Shown here: one piece after another, positions 1-7,743 of the stretch
Layout of the letters: each line of letters starts with the position of its first letter
Position numbering within the stretch: position 1 is the stretch's first letter
Origin: Beijerinckia mobilis
Lineage (GTDB): Bacteria > Pseudomonadota > Alphaproteobacteria > Rhizobiales > Beijerinckiaceae
Assembly: GCF_000745425.1 (NCBI RefSeq)
Contig: NZ_JQJH01000026.1
Span: forward strand, 1 to 39,782
Direction of reading: 5' to 3'
Length of the DNA: 39,782 bases
The notes under the pieces: model-generated
Database searches by the model: none
Seen by the model: only the letters and a program-made list of their open reading frames with translations
What the model was told of the DNA's origin: nothing
Translations under genes and position numbers: made by a program

Positions 1-26
1 TGTTGAATTCCACTGAGAACTGACCC
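1..26 (+). repeat. Left terminal inverted repeat of the IS21 element
   Basis: Starts TGTTGAATTCCACTGAGAAC and continues to CTGACCC. It pairs with 2466-2491 in inverted orientation, 21 of 26 positions identical, with the outer 6 and inner 13 bases perfectly conserved. Confidence 0.88.
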
Positions 27-103
27 AGGGAAGCCGAAAATTTCCACCGAGATTTGACCCATGTTTTGACCTCACCCTTGCTGTTTTCAGCGGGGGCAAC
101 GGA

Positions 104-1639
104 GTGATCGACATGGCGTTATTGAGCGTCATCCGGCGCTGGCATTTCCGAGAGGGAATGCCGATCCGAGAGATAGAGCGCCGCACAGGCTTGTCGCGCA
201 ACACGATCCGCAAATATCTACGTGCGGATACGGTGGAACCGAAGTTCAAGGTTCCTGATCGGCCGAGCAAACTGGATCCTTTTACCGAGAAGTTGTCAGG
301 CTGGCTGAGGATCGAAGCTGGCAAGTCGCGTAAACAAAAGCGAACTGCCAAACAGTTGCACGCCGATCTGATCTCATTGGGTTATCCCGGTTCTTACGGC
401 CGCGTGGCTGCCTTTGTAAGGCAGTGGAAGGCGGACCGTCAGCGCGATGAGCAGACCACAGGCCGCGGCACGTTCGTGCCTTTGGTCTTTTCGCCAGGAG
501 AAGCCTTCCAGTTCGATTGGAGTGAGGATTGGGCCTTGCTCGCCGGCGAGCGTACGAAGTTGCAGGTGGCGCATACCAAGCTTTCACACAGCCGCGCGTT
601 CATCGTGCGCGCTTATCCGCTTCAGACCCATGAGATGCTGTTCGATGCGCTGGCCCAGGCGTTCCGTGTCTTGGGTGGCGTGCCCAAACGCGGAATCTTC
701 GACAATATGCGAACTGCGGTCGATAGGATCGGTTTAGGCAAGGCCCGGCAGGTCAATGCCCGCTTTGCAGCGATGGCCAGCCATTATCTGTTTGATCCCG
801 AGTTCTGCAATCCAGCCTCGGGATGGGAAAAGGGACAAGTCGAGAAGAATGTTCAGGACACAAGGCGCCAGCTCTGGCAGCCGGTCCCCAGCTTCCCTGA
901 TCTTGCCGCCCTGAACGTCTGGCTTGAGGAACAGTGCATCGAGCGCTGGGGCCAGATCCAGCATGGTATGCTGCCAGGGACGATCGCCGATGTACATGCC
1001 GGGGAAATCGCTAGCCTGATGGCACTGGGGCGCCCCTTCGATGGCTTTGTCGAGCAGACCAAGCGCGTGTCACCGACGTGTCTCGTCCACTTCGAGCGCA
1101 ATCGCTATAGCGTGCCGGCATCCTTTGCCAACCGGCCAGTCAGCCTGCGGATCTATCCGGAGCGGATCGTTATCGCTGCCGAGGGGCAGATCCTTTGCGA
1201 ACATGCGCGGATCATCGAACGGTCCCATAATCTACCGGGACGAACCGTCTATGACTGGCGGCACTATCTGACGGTCATCCAACGCAAGCCTGGCGCCTTA
1301 CGCAATGGCGCGCCCTTCACGGAGATGCCCGATGCATTCCGGCAACTTCAGAGCCACCTCCTCAAGCGGGACGGCGGCGACCGGGAGATGGTTGAGATCC
1401 TGGCGCTGGTCCTGCAACACGATGAGCTGGCCGTGCTCTGCGCAGTCGAATTGGCGCTGGAGGCAGGCGTTCCTACCAAGACCCATATCCTCAATCTTTT
1501 GCACCGGCTCGTCGACGGCAAGATGGAGAGATCCGCCAGCATTGATGCTCCCCAAAAGCTGATTTTACGCATCGAGCCCAAGGCCAATGTCGAACGCTAT
1601 GATGCTCTGCGCGGCAAGGAGAGACGTCATGCGCCATGA
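104..1639 (+). CDS. istA: IS21-family transposase IstA
   Basis: DDE transposase that cuts and joins the IS21 ends together with IstB. The N-terminus carries a helix-turn-helix (about residues 20-40, containing [13 protein letters not shown]). The integrase core follows, with acidic residues at D138 (FDWSED), D200 (GIFDNM) and E247 (GQVEKN), spaced as in this family. Length 511 aa is normal for IstA. The frame opens with GTG at 104. An ATG at 113, three codons in, has a GGAG 8 bases upstream and may be the true start. The 3' end overlaps istB by 11 bases, the usual translationally coupled arrangement. The gene looks intact. Confidence 0.95.
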   Translation: MIDMALLSVIRRWHFREGMPIREIERRTGLSRNTIRKYLRADTVEPKFKVPDRPSKLDPFTEKLSGWLRIEAGKSRKQKRTAKQLHADLISLGYPGSYGRVAAFVRQWKADRQRDEQTTGRGTFVPLVFSPGEAFQFDWSEDWALLAGERTKLQVAHTKLSHSRAFIVRAYPLQTHEMLFDALAQAFRVLGGVPKRGIFDNMRTAVDRIGLGKARQVNARFAAMASHYLFDPEFCNPASGWEKGQVEKNVQDTRRQLWQPVPSFPDLAALNVWLEEQCIERWGQIQHGMLPGTIADVHAGEIASLMALGRPFDGFVEQTKRVSPTCLVHFERNRYSVPASFANRPVSLRIYPERIVIAAEGQILCEHARIIERSHNLPGRTVYDWRHYLTVIQRKPGALRNGAPFTEMPDAFRQLQSHLLKRDGGDREMVEILALVLQHDELAVLCAVELALEAGVPTKTHILNLLHRLVDGKMERSASIDAPQKLILRIEPKANVERYDALRGKERRHAP

Positions 1640-2402
1640 TCCAGCCAGTGCCGCCGTCGTTGTGATGCTGCGCGGCCTCAAGATGTACGGCATGGCCCAG
1701 GCCGTCAGCGATCTCAACGAACAAGGTGCACCTGCCTTCGAAACGGCTGTGCCTACCCTCTCCCAGTTGCTCAAAGCTGAGGTCAGCGAACGAGAGGTTC
1801 GCTCCATTGCCTATCAGATCAAGGCAGCCCGGTTCCCGGCTTACAAGGATTTGTCCGGGTTCGATTTTGCTGCCAGCGAGGTCAATGAAGCCATGGTCCG
1901 TCAGCTTCATCGTGGTGCATTTATCGATGATGCCGACAATGTCGTCTTGATCGGCGGCCCCGGCACAGGCAAGTCGCACATCGCCACGGCCCTTGGCGTC
2001 CAGGCCGTCGAACATCATCGTAAAAAGGTCAGGTTCTTCGCCACAGTCGATCTGGTCAACGCTCTCGAGCAGGAAAAGGCCTTGAACAAGGCCGGTCAAC
2101 TCGCCGAGCGGCTTTTGCGGCTCGATCTGATTATCCTCGACGAATTGGGATATCTGCCGTTCAGTCCGTCAGGCGGTGCGCTTTTGTTCCATCTGCTCAG
2201 CAAGCTCTACGAGCACACGAGTATCATCATCACCACGAACCTGAGCTTCAGCGAGTGGGCTGGTGTGTTCGGCGATGCCAAGATGACGACTGCCTTGCTC
2301 GATCGGCTCACTCATCACTGCCATATTTTGGAAACCGGTAACGACAGCTTCCGGTTCAAAGCAAGCGTAACTCAGGAAAAATCAAAGAAGCAGAAAACAT
2401 GA
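1629..2402 (+). CDS. istB: IS21-family helper ATPase IstB
   Basis: AAA+ ATPase, DnaC-like, that assists IstA in target capture and strand transfer. The 257-aa product has a Walker A motif GGPGTGKS (residues 109-116) and a Walker [10 protein letters not shown] (167-175). The start chosen is the ATG at 1629, which overlaps the istA stop; the N-terminal sequence [14 protein letters not shown] is typical of IstB. The frame is also open upstream to 1587, but that stretch lies within istA. The gene appears intact, so the element may be able to move itself. Confidence 0.95.
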   Translation: MRHDPASAAVVVMLRGLKMYGMAQAVSDLNEQGAPAFETAVPTLSQLLKAEVSEREVRSIAYQIKAARFPAYKDLSGFDFAASEVNEAMVRQLHRGAFIDDADNVVLIGGPGTGKSHIATALGVQAVEHHRKKVRFFATVDLVNALEQEKALNKAGQLAERLLRLDLIILDELGYLPFSPSGGALLFHLLSKLYEHTSIIITTNLSFSEWAGVFGDAKMTTALLDRLTHHCHILETGNDSFRFKASVTQEKSKKQKT

Positions 2403-2465
2403 CTTGACCAGCCAAACGCAAGCACAGGATAGTTTCAATCCGGGTCACTTCTCGATGAAAATCCC

Positions 2466-2491
2466 GGGTCAGTTCTCAACAAAAATCAACA
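2466..2491 (-). repeat. Right terminal inverted repeat of the IS21 element
   Basis: Read on the minus strand it begins TGTTGATTTTTGTTGAGAAC and ends CTGACCC, matching the left end at 21 of 26 positions. It fixes the right boundary of the insertion at 2491. Confidence 0.88.
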
Positions 2492-2690
2492 AAAGGGGGT
2501 CACGCTCTGTCACGGCGTGACAGGCGTGACGGTCCTTTTCCCTTTTGCGGCGCTGGCGCTCGGCATTGCCCTCGCGCAGCTTCGCACGGCGGGCTTCCTT
2601 GGCTTGCTCATCGGCCAGCACGGCAGCGGCGATCTGCTCCGCCGTGCAACCCTGTTCCACCATGGCCTTGACGATCGCGGCGAGGCTCAT
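2469..2690 (-). pseudogene. Phage early gene truncated by the IS21 insertion
   Basis: The minus-strand frame starts at the ATG at 2690 (ATGA overlap with the 169-aa gene upstream) and runs MSLAAIVKAMVEQGCTAEQI for about 65 residues before crossing into the IS end, where it stops at 2469. The native part is basic and Ala/Arg-rich. It closely resembles the intact 63-aa protein at 36156-36347 (MSLAVIVKALLDQGCMAEQI) and the N-terminus of the replication protein at 36344. The native gene was therefore a member of this phage replication-module family, and its 3' part, beyond the window start, is separated from it by the IS. Its own function is not known. Confidence 0.8.
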
Positions 2691-3196
2691 GCGGCTGCCC
2701 TTTTGCCTGATTTCCATTTGGCGGTTTTCTCAAGTTCCATCAGGGCGCGTTTGTTTGCCCGCCTATCCTCGAAATAGCCATTGCCGTGAAAGAGCGTCTT
2801 GCCGTCGAGGCCTGCCATTCCCTCGAAAAAGGCGATGGCACTATCGAGAAGACGCCGAATTTCATCCTCCTCTTCGGCATCGACTCTGATGCCGGGCCGT
2901 CCCGAAGGGATTTTGCAGACCAGGGCTTCGACACGCTCATAAATCAGGTTCAGTTGGTAAAGTGCACCGATCGGTGTTTGCGCGGGCAGATAGGTCGCAT
3001 ATTTGCGGATGCAGGTTTCCTGTTCGTGAAACAGGGATACGGCTTCGGCTATCACCTCTTTTTCGTGACGAATCTCGGCACTGTTTCCATGAAGCTCGAA
3101 TCCCTCATTATCGACGCGCACCATGGTTTCTTCCACGCGCATGTGTTCGGTCATGAGAAGATCGAGGAGGTTGTTTTGCAGGTCTCTGGCGGTCAT
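2687..3196 (-). CDS. Unknown phage early protein (169 aa)
   Basis: No family recognised. The protein is acidic and mainly helical, with no signal peptide or membrane segment. It has an N-terminal helical region (RDLQNNLLDLLMTEHMRVEE) and a basic C-terminal tail (KTAKWKSGKRAAA). It is the second gene of a leftward operon that starts at the divergent operator region near 3531-3580, and its stop overlaps the next gene's start as ATGA. Position suggests an early phage role such as replication or regulation, but this is inference only. Confidence 0.7.
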   Translation of the reverse strand: MTARDLQNNLLDLLMTEHMRVEETMVRVDNEGFELHGNSAEIRHEKEVIAEAVSLFHEQETCIRKYATYLPAQTPIGALYQLNLIYERVEALVCKIPSGRPGIRVDAEEEDEIRRLLDSAIAFFEGMAGLDGKTLFHGNGYFEDRRANKRALMELEKTAKWKSGKRAAA

Positions 3197-3215
3197 CGCG
3201 CGTCCTCCTTCCCGT

Positions 3216-3503
3216 TCAATGGCGCTGGCCGATGAAGAACCAGTGATAGCGCCGCGACATCAGGATGGCGGTTACGGGCTCGAGGCGGCGATAGGTCTGG
3301 TTGGTCTTCCGGCCATAGGCTTCGGCCTCTTTCGCGTTGCCGAAGCCATATTCAAAATCGGCCTGATCATCGTTCCCCTGGAATTCCCAGAGGCCGAAAT
3401 GGTCGATTTCCGCCGGCGGGGATGCCAGCAAGGCATGCAGATCGGTGAGCCAGTCGAGCGAAGGCAAAGCGGTAGCGTTTGCCGGAATGGTCTGTTTCGA
3501 CAT
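3216..3503 (-). CDS. Unknown first gene of leftward phage early operon (95 aa)
   Basis: No family recognised. The product starts MSKQTIPANATALPSLDWL and has an aromatic-rich C-terminus (RRYHWFFIGQRH). It is the first gene transcribed leftward from the operator region and so occupies the cro-like position opposite the XRE repressor. Its N-terminus weakly resembles that of the 42-aa protein in the same position of the other immunity module (35311; TFPANARTLP against TIPANATALP). That may reflect shared origin or chance. A leftward promoter with a perfect TTGACA lies just upstream. Confidence 0.7.
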   Translation of the reverse strand: MSKQTIPANATALPSLDWLTDLHALLASPPAEIDHFGLWEFQGNDDQADFEYGFGNAKEAEAYGRKTNQTYRRLEPVTAILMSRRYHWFFIGQRH

Positions 3504-3530
3504 TGAATAGTCTCGGGTCTCGTGTTATCG

Positions 3531-3580
3531 ATACCTCAGGAATTAAATAATGCCTCCGGCATTGTCAATACCTGAGGTAT
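3531..3580. promoter_or_regulatory. Operator and divergent promoter region of immunity module D
   Basis: Two near-identical 13-base imperfect palindromes, ATACCTCAGGAAT (3531-3543) and ATACCTGAGGTAT (3568-3580), flank a third palindrome, AATGCCTCCGGCATT (3549-3563). On the minus strand TTGACA (3568-3563) followed about 16-17 bases later by TTAATTC gives a plausible leftward promoter. The outer palindromes cover its -35 edge and the region just beyond its -10, as expected for repressor control. The likely binder is the XRE protein encoded at 3594. Confidence 0.7.
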
Positions 3581-3593
3581 CAAACAGCGCGTC

Positions 3594-3848
3594 ATGATTT
3601 CGAGCGAACAAATTCGAGCAGCGCGGGCTTTGTTGCGGTGGGAGCAAAAGGATTTGGCTGTCGCGTCGACTGTCTCGCTTCCGTCTATCAAGCGCCTGGA
3701 AGGCCAGCCGGGACCTTTGGCCGCGCAGGCTCGAACGATCGAGGCTCTTGTTAAAGCCCTCGAATCGGCTGGCGTGATTTTCGTGGAAGAGAACGGCGAG
3801 GGGCCAGGCGAGGGGCCAGGCGTGCGGCTCAAGAAGGGCGTGAAGTGA
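3594..3848 (+). CDS. Small XRE-family phage repressor-type regulator
   Basis: 84-aa helix-turn-helix DNA-binding protein of the Cro/CI (XRE) type: IRAARALLRWEQKDLAVAST followed by the recognition part VSLPSIKRLEG. It belongs to a small regulator type common in alphaproteobacterial phages, with the conserved tail VIFVEENGEGPGVRL. It lies between divergent operators and a rightward set of membrane proteins, so it probably represses the leftward early operon and itself. The tail carries a 12-base tandem duplication (3795-3806, 3807-3818) that adds one extra GEGP. Its paralogue at 34974 lacks the duplication. The stop overlaps the next GTG start by 4 bases. Confidence 0.88.
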   Translation: MISSEQIRAARALLRWEQKDLAVASTVSLPSIKRLEGQPGPLAAQARTIEALVKALESAGVIFVEENGEGPGEGPGVRLKKGVK

Positions 3849-4108
3849 TTTCTTTAACAACAAAGCTCAAGACATTTACGCTTATTGCTACCGTTGGATC
3901 GGCTTTTTGCAGCTTGAAAAGTGCGATGATTACTTCCCCGGCAACTATGTCGTTGACGCTCGATAGGACAAATTTCGACGATCTATTGAAGCCGCTGGCT
4001 GAACAAGGCACATGGAGCACTTATGCGTCATGGCTCGCTGCCCTTGCAGTTATGCTGCAAGTGGTGGAATTCTTTATTGATCATCGTCCGTTAAAGGGCG
4101 CGCAATGA
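3845..4108 (+). CDS. Small probable membrane protein (87 aa)
   Basis: Begins with GTG overlapping the repressor stop (GTGA), so it is translationally coupled. The protein has a hydrophobic N-terminal stretch (about residues 9-30) and a second hydrophobic segment near the C-terminus (about 60-77, YASWLAALAVMLQVVEFF). This suggests two membrane passes with a short loop between. No family recognised. It is the first of a series of small membrane proteins co-transcribed with the phage repressor, so it may act in lysogenic conversion or superinfection exclusion; this is inference from context only. Confidence 0.65.
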   Translation: MISLTTKLKTFTLIATVGSAFCSLKSAMITSPATMSLTLDRTNFDDLLKPLAEQGTWSTYASWLAALAVMLQVVEFFIDHRPLKGAQ

Positions 4109-4323
4109 GCACACCGCGCATTCTTGCGGCCAAGCGCAGCAATGAGCGAGTCAAGCTTGCGGCTGCTGCCCTCAATGCTCTTGCTATTGGCGTTCTCGGC
4201 GCGGCCTTTGTTGTGCCAGGTGTCGAAAACCTTGATAAGGTTCATTGGTGGTGGATTCCGGTCGCATTGTTCCTACATGTGATGGCACATGCGACCTTTG
4301 GATTTTTGCGGCTGGAGGAATAG
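4105..4323 (+). CDS. Small two-pass membrane protein (72 aa)
   Basis: Start ATG overlaps the preceding stop as ATGA. Residues about 17-38 (LAAAALNALAIGVLGAAFVV) and 48-66 (WWWIPVALFLHVMAHATFG) look like membrane helices, preceded by a basic N-terminus. No family is recognised with confidence. It is part of the repressor-linked train of membrane mini-proteins. Confidence 0.72.
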   Translation: MSTPRILAAKRSNERVKLAAAALNALAIGVLGAAFVVPGVENLDKVHWWWIPVALFLHVMAHATFGFLRLEE

Positions 4324-4325
4324 AG

Positions 4326-4454
4326 ATGAAAACCATCGAATGGGCCGTTCCCCTGGCCGCTGTTCTTTTCGGCGCTTTCGCCTATGCCATCGCCTGGTTC
4401 AGTTCGCGCCGCTTCGATCATGATTATCCGCGCACCCACGGACCGGCGGAGTAG
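4326..4454 (+). CDS. Single-pass membrane mini-protein (42 aa)
   Basis: ATG at 4326 is preceded by GGAGGAATAGAG, a good ribosome-binding site that overlaps the end of the upstream gene. The product is MKTIEWAVPLAAVLFGAFAY with one helix (about residues 6-25), then a basic patch (SSRRFDHD) and the tail THGPAE. The same HGPAE ending occurs in the next mini-protein, so the two are likely tandem duplicates. Function unknown. Confidence 0.7.
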   Translation: MKTIEWAVPLAAVLFGAFAYAIAWFSSRRFDHDYPRTHGPAE

Positions 4455-4504
4455 CCTTTGGCGAGGGCTTTATACGGATTATAAGCGCCCGAAGGTCTCA
4501 AGCC

Positions 4505-4627
4505 ATGACCGCCTTTGAAATCTATGCCTATATCATCATGCCCCTTGTCGGTCTCGCAATCGGCGGCTGGGCCTATTGGCTGACGCGCCACGATAGGGAA
4601 CGGCAAAATCATGGGCCTGCGGAATAA
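4505..4627 (+). CDS. Single-pass membrane mini-protein (40 aa)
   Basis: Reads MTAFEIYAYIIMPLVGLAIG, one membrane helix with a central PLVGL motif, then WAYWLTRHDRERQNHGPAE. The ending HGPAE is shared with the 42-aa protein upstream. A 50-base gap separates the two genes. Too short for family assignment; support comes from the intact frame, membrane pattern, paralogous neighbours and tight packing. Confidence 0.65.
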   Translation: MTAFEIYAYIIMPLVGLAIGGWAYWLTRHDRERQNHGPAE

Positions 4628-4631
4628 GCCC

Positions 4632-4742
4632 ATGATCTTGGTCGAAACCTATATTCTCTTCATCGCCCCGCTGCTGATCGGTCTGGCTGGCGTCGTCATC
4701 TACTGGCTCGGCACCCATGGATTTGGCGGCCAGGGGAATTGA
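4632..4742 (+). CDS. Single-pass membrane mini-protein (36 aa)
   Basis: Starts 4 bases after the previous stop. It reads MILVETYILFIAPLLIGLAG with the same layout as its neighbours: an acidic residue near the start, an aromatic, one hydrophobic helix with a PLLIG motif, then YWLGTHG. Probably a paralogue of the 40-aa protein. Function unknown. Confidence 0.62.
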   Translation: MILVETYILFIAPLLIGLAGVVIYWLGTHGFGGQGN

Positions 4743-4773
4743 TCGGCTTGGATGCCGTCGAGAGGTAGAAAGA

Positions 4774-4860
4774 ATGACGCTCCTGCAATGGTATTTCATG
4801 ATCGGCCTGCCGGTTCTCTTGGTCGGAGGAGCATGGCTTGCGGCGCGCTATGTGAAATGA
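4774..4860 (+). CDS. Single-pass membrane mini-protein (28 aa)
   Basis: Start ATG at 4774 has GAGAGG about 9 bases upstream. The 28-residue product, MTLLQWYFMIGLPVLLVGGA plus WLAARYVK, is a single hydrophobic helix with a basic end and the same P-(L/V)-(L/V) motif as its neighbours. It is the last member of the series. At this size the call rests on the pattern of tandem similar frames rather than on homology. Confidence 0.5.
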   Translation: MTLLQWYFMIGLPVLLVGGAWLAARYVK

Positions 4861-4944
4861 AGTGGGCTGCTCACACCAACGGATCGGCGGAATGACGTTC
4901 ATCAAAAAGTTTTGTGAGCAATCAACACAAAATAGAGCAATCCT

Positions 4945-5166
4945 CTATGTAGCGTATTTTAATTTCAAGTAGATGATTTCTTCTTCAGTTAGTTCTGCTT
5001 CGTGAATCCAATTCTCAAAATTGTCGAATGGTTTCCCATTAAGCCACCATTCCATGACACCATTATCAAATGTTCTCGCTGGTCCGTCTTTTCGATGTAG
5101 ACTACCCTTAAAGCGATATTCAGTTCCGCCCAGAATTTTAATTTCCTCTTCACCGTACTCTAACAT
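4945..5166 (-). CDS. AT-rich DGPA-repeat (MORN-like) small protein (73 aa)
   Basis: Contains one copy of the repeat pattern LHRKDGPARTFDNGVMEWWL followed by NGKPF. This is known from multi-copy repeat proteins of bacteria, phages and giant viruses, where HRxDGPA...WYxNGKxH units form beta-hairpins. Here a single unit is followed by a short acidic helical tail. Base composition is much more AT-rich than the neighbouring genes, suggesting separate acquisition. It stands alone on the minus strand, with about 95 bases of AT-rich, promoter-like sequence upstream (5167-5260). Function unknown. Confidence 0.6.
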   Translation of the reverse strand: MLEYGEEEIKILGGTEYRFKGSLHRKDGPARTFDNGVMEWWLNGKPFDNFENWIHEAELTEEEIIYLKLKYAT

Positions 5167-5260
5167 TTACAAATAATACTCGTTAATACGTATAATATAA
5201 TACGATTATCACTTACATTTTGTCAAAAAAATTGCTATCGAAATCGTTGTTATAAATTAT

Positions 5261-5563
5261 CTATGTTGTGCTCCCGCCTTCCACGACAAACAGCCTTTCG
5301 CGTATCGTCTTCGTCGTAAAATCCAGCATCACTTCCGCACCAGCCTTGCAGGCGAGCGGATTGGCTCCCTGCTTCGGCAAGGCGGCGATCCTGCCGGCAA
5401 GATCGCGCATCGTGGCATCGACGGCGGCGCGGTCTTCTTCGCTCTTGCCATCGAGGGCGACGGCCATCAGGACGTGCAGGACCTGCATCAGGCCCACGGC
5501 CTGGCCTTTGAGGATGGACAGGCGTTCCTCGATCGTCAATTTCGGTTTCGTTTCCTCCTGCAT
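5261..5563 (-). CDS. Unknown protein downstream of the tape measure gene (100 aa)
   Basis: Starts at the ATG at 5563, overlapping the tape measure stop by one base (TGATG), so the two are coupled. The protein is mainly helical and soluble, with a conserved-looking core (LSILKGQAVGLMQVLHVLMA). No family recognised. It is the last gene of the leftward structural block of element A, so a role in tail or particle assembly is possible. Confidence 0.65.
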   Translation of the reverse strand: MQEETKPKLTIEERLSILKGQAVGLMQVLHVLMAVALDGKSEEDRAAVDATMRDLAGRIAALPKQGANPLACKAGAEVMLDFTTKTIRERLFVVEGGSTT

Positions 5564-7728
5564 CAGCTGAACCTCTTTTGATGATTGGAAAGAATGGACG
5601 GAATGGCGCGCGCAAAATTCCGGTTGTTCTGTTCCATGACCTTGGCGAGTTCTTGCGGCGTCACGCCATTGGCTGGCGTGACGTTCAGGACGGGCGCGTG
5701 CGTGATCGAGACATTCCGGCCGCTCGACCCCGCGCCAAGGGCCGCCTCGATCTGCCTTGAGGGCACGATACTGGCCGGCCCCTGGATGAGCTCCGGCCCG
5801 GCCTCGCCGGCAATGCCGAAATGGCCGGAAGGGATGGTGCCGCCGTTGGCGAAAAAGCCGGAGAACAAACCGCCAAGCGGGCCAGAGCCGCCGCCTGACT
5901 TGCCGCCTGCCGCGTTCATCCCCAAATCGCCCATTGTGCCCATAAGCGCGCCTATGAGGCCGCCAGGGAGCGCCGACACGCCTTGCGCGCTCATGGCGGC
6001 AGAGGGCTGAAACAGTTTCGAGGACGCGAGCGGCTCCTCGCCAGTCAGGATGGCTTTGAGCGCCATGGATTCGAGCGATGAGGCCAGGTTGTGCAGGACA
6101 TCGCTCAAGCGGTTGCCGGAAACGATCATGCCTTCGATCGCGCTTTCGAAGGTCTGGCTCATCGTTGCCGCGAGAGCACGGGCATCTTCCTGCGCCTTGG
6201 CGAGATTGACGGCCTCCTCGCGCGCCTGGTTGCTCATGCCGAGCATGCGGGCTTCGGCTTGCTCGGCCGCCGCCTGCTTGCTCAATTGGTCGAGATAGGT
6301 CTTGACCTGATCGGCTTCGGATGCGGATTTTTTCTCTTTCGGGTGCAGGTCCGGCAGGGATTTCGATTTGTCACCGTGCACAGTGATATCGGGCAGGCTG
6401 ATCGTGCTTTGCGCTGGTGCCTGCTTGGCCGCATCCGCCCGTGCCTCGGCCTGGCCCTGTTTGACGAAATCCGGCATTTCCTTGTCGGCCAGGCCGAGCC
6501 TGTCGAACACCTGGACGACATCCGTCCAGCCGGACCAATCGGCCATATCCTTGCCGATGCCCTTGATCCAGGCCGCCGCATCGCGCAGATGCGTCACGAT
6601 CGTGACGAGTTTCGCTTCCCATTGGATCGTGCCTTCGAGAATGCTTTGCTGATCGAGGCTGATTTCCTTGAGCAGCGAGGAGGTCATATCCGAAAGCTGA
6701 TCGTGTATCGTGTCGAGTTCGGCGCGCATGCGCTGTGCATTGGCGATTTCTTCCTCGGAAATGACGCGCATGCCGCCGGCGGATTGGGCGCCGTCCATTG
6801 CCGCGCGCATCTTGCCGACCATATCGACGCCATTGCGCAATTGCGCCTCGAATTTGTCGCCGAAGAATGTGTTCGCGAGATCGAAAGCCGCAAGGCGGCG
6901 GCCGCTGGCCTCGAGCTTCTGGATGAGATCGAGAACCGCCGTGATACGCGCCTGTTGTGTATCCGCCGCATTGTAACCGGCGAGATCGGCGCGAGTGAGA
7001 TTGCCTGCCTTGACGTTTTGTTGCAGGCGATCGAGGCCCACGCTCGATGAGGCTTCGCCCTTCTCGCCGATATGCCGTGTCGCCGCTTCCCGCGCCTTGT
7101 CGAGCATGGCGGTGAGATCGGCGGTTTCAAATTTCAGGTCGCGCGCTTGCAAGGCCCAGGTCTGGAAAAACGTCGTGCCGACGCCTGCATTTTTGGCGTT
7201 CGTCGCAATGCTCACATATTCGTCAAGGCTTTCGCGGGCGGCTTTCTCGGCCAGGGTAGAGAGTTCCCAGGCGGCGGCGAGACCGCCGACCGCCAGCGAT
7301 GCCGCCATGATGCCGCGCGCATAAGGTTGCAGGAGCTGGAGGCCGAGCGTCAGGACGGGATTATGCGCGGCGAAGGCGAGCTTGGCGGCCTCCGGCCCAT
7401 ATTTCGAGGCGGCATTGAGGCCGCGCATGGCGGCATCGAGCTTGTTGACCTCGCCCGCCGCCGCCGCGATGGAATCCCCAAGGCCGCGCCGGAAGCTTTG
7501 GGACATTGCAATGCCGACCTTGCCCCAATCGCCAGTCTTGCGCGCCTCGGCAAGCGCCTTTTGCGTACCTTCCGCCATGACGGCGCTCATGGTTTTCGAG
7601 GCGAGCGAAGCCGCGCTCGAAATCGATTTCATATTCGAAGCGACGGAAGCGGAGAGTTGCGCGAGGCCCTTCTGCGCGCCGGCGACATCGGTCGAGAATT
7701 TCAAAACAAGGGGAGACGATGCGGCCAT
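5563..7728 (-). CDS. Phage tail tape measure protein (721 aa)
   Basis: Tape measure proteins set tail length and occupy the tail tube. The N-terminal third is Ala-rich and helical (GAQKGLAQLSASVASNMKSI), followed by hydrophobic stretches (about residues 120-160) and long coiled-coil-like regions (about 480-560). The C-terminal region has the lambda-family signature FANGGTIPSGHFGIAGEAGP, then ELI and a run of polar residues. Length is somewhat short compared with lambda gpH (853 aa). Only 15 bases separate it from the capsid gene upstream. No other tail genes lie nearby, which is odd for a normal prophage. Confidence 0.88.
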   Translation of the reverse strand: MAASSPLVLKFSTDVAGAQKGLAQLSASVASNMKSISSAASLASKTMSAVMAEGTQKALAEARKTGDWGKVGIAMSQSFRRGLGDSIAAAAGEVNKLDAAMRGLNAASKYGPEAAKLAFAAHNPVLTLGLQLLQPYARGIMAASLAVGGLAAAWELSTLAEKAARESLDEYVSIATNAKNAGVGTTFFQTWALQARDLKFETADLTAMLDKAREAATRHIGEKGEASSSVGLDRLQQNVKAGNLTRADLAGYNAADTQQARITAVLDLIQKLEASGRRLAAFDLANTFFGDKFEAQLRNGVDMVGKMRAAMDGAQSAGGMRVISEEEIANAQRMRAELDTIHDQLSDMTSSLLKEISLDQQSILEGTIQWEAKLVTIVTHLRDAAAWIKGIGKDMADWSGWTDVVQVFDRLGLADKEMPDFVKQGQAEARADAAKQAPAQSTISLPDITVHGDKSKSLPDLHPKEKKSASEADQVKTYLDQLSKQAAAEQAEARMLGMSNQAREEAVNLAKAQEDARALAATMSQTFESAIEGMIVSGNRLSDVLHNLASSLESMALKAILTGEEPLASSKLFQPSAAMSAQGVSALPGGLIGALMGTMGDLGMNAAGGKSGGGSGPLGGLFSGFFANGGTIPSGHFGIAGEAGPELIQGPASIVPSRQIEAALGAGSSGRNVSITHAPVLNVTPANGVTPQELAKVMEQNNRNFARAIPSILSNHQKRFS

Positions 7729-7743
7729 GATCCTGCCTCGCTG

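Larger units (their letters stand above)
1..2491 (+). mobile_element. Complete IS21-family insertion sequence
   Basis: Two overlapping genes of the istA/istB type fill this element. The first 26 bases and the reverse complement of bases 2466-2491 match at 21 of 26 positions, both starting TGTTGA and ending TGAGAACTGACCC. Further GA(G/T)(A)NNTGACCC-like copies lie just inside each end (about 49-60 on the left, 2443-2454 on the right), which fits the multiple terminal repeats of IS21 elements. The window starts exactly at the left end, so the left target duplication cannot be seen. The element sits inside a leftward phage early gene (start at 2690) and truncates it. Confidence 0.93.

Noticed and set aside
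6091-7050. A 319-codon plus-strand open frame opposite the tape measure gene
   Set aside because: It is antisense to a strongly supported gene, has no ribosome-binding site or family signature, and such frames are expected opposite GC-rich genes with this codon use.
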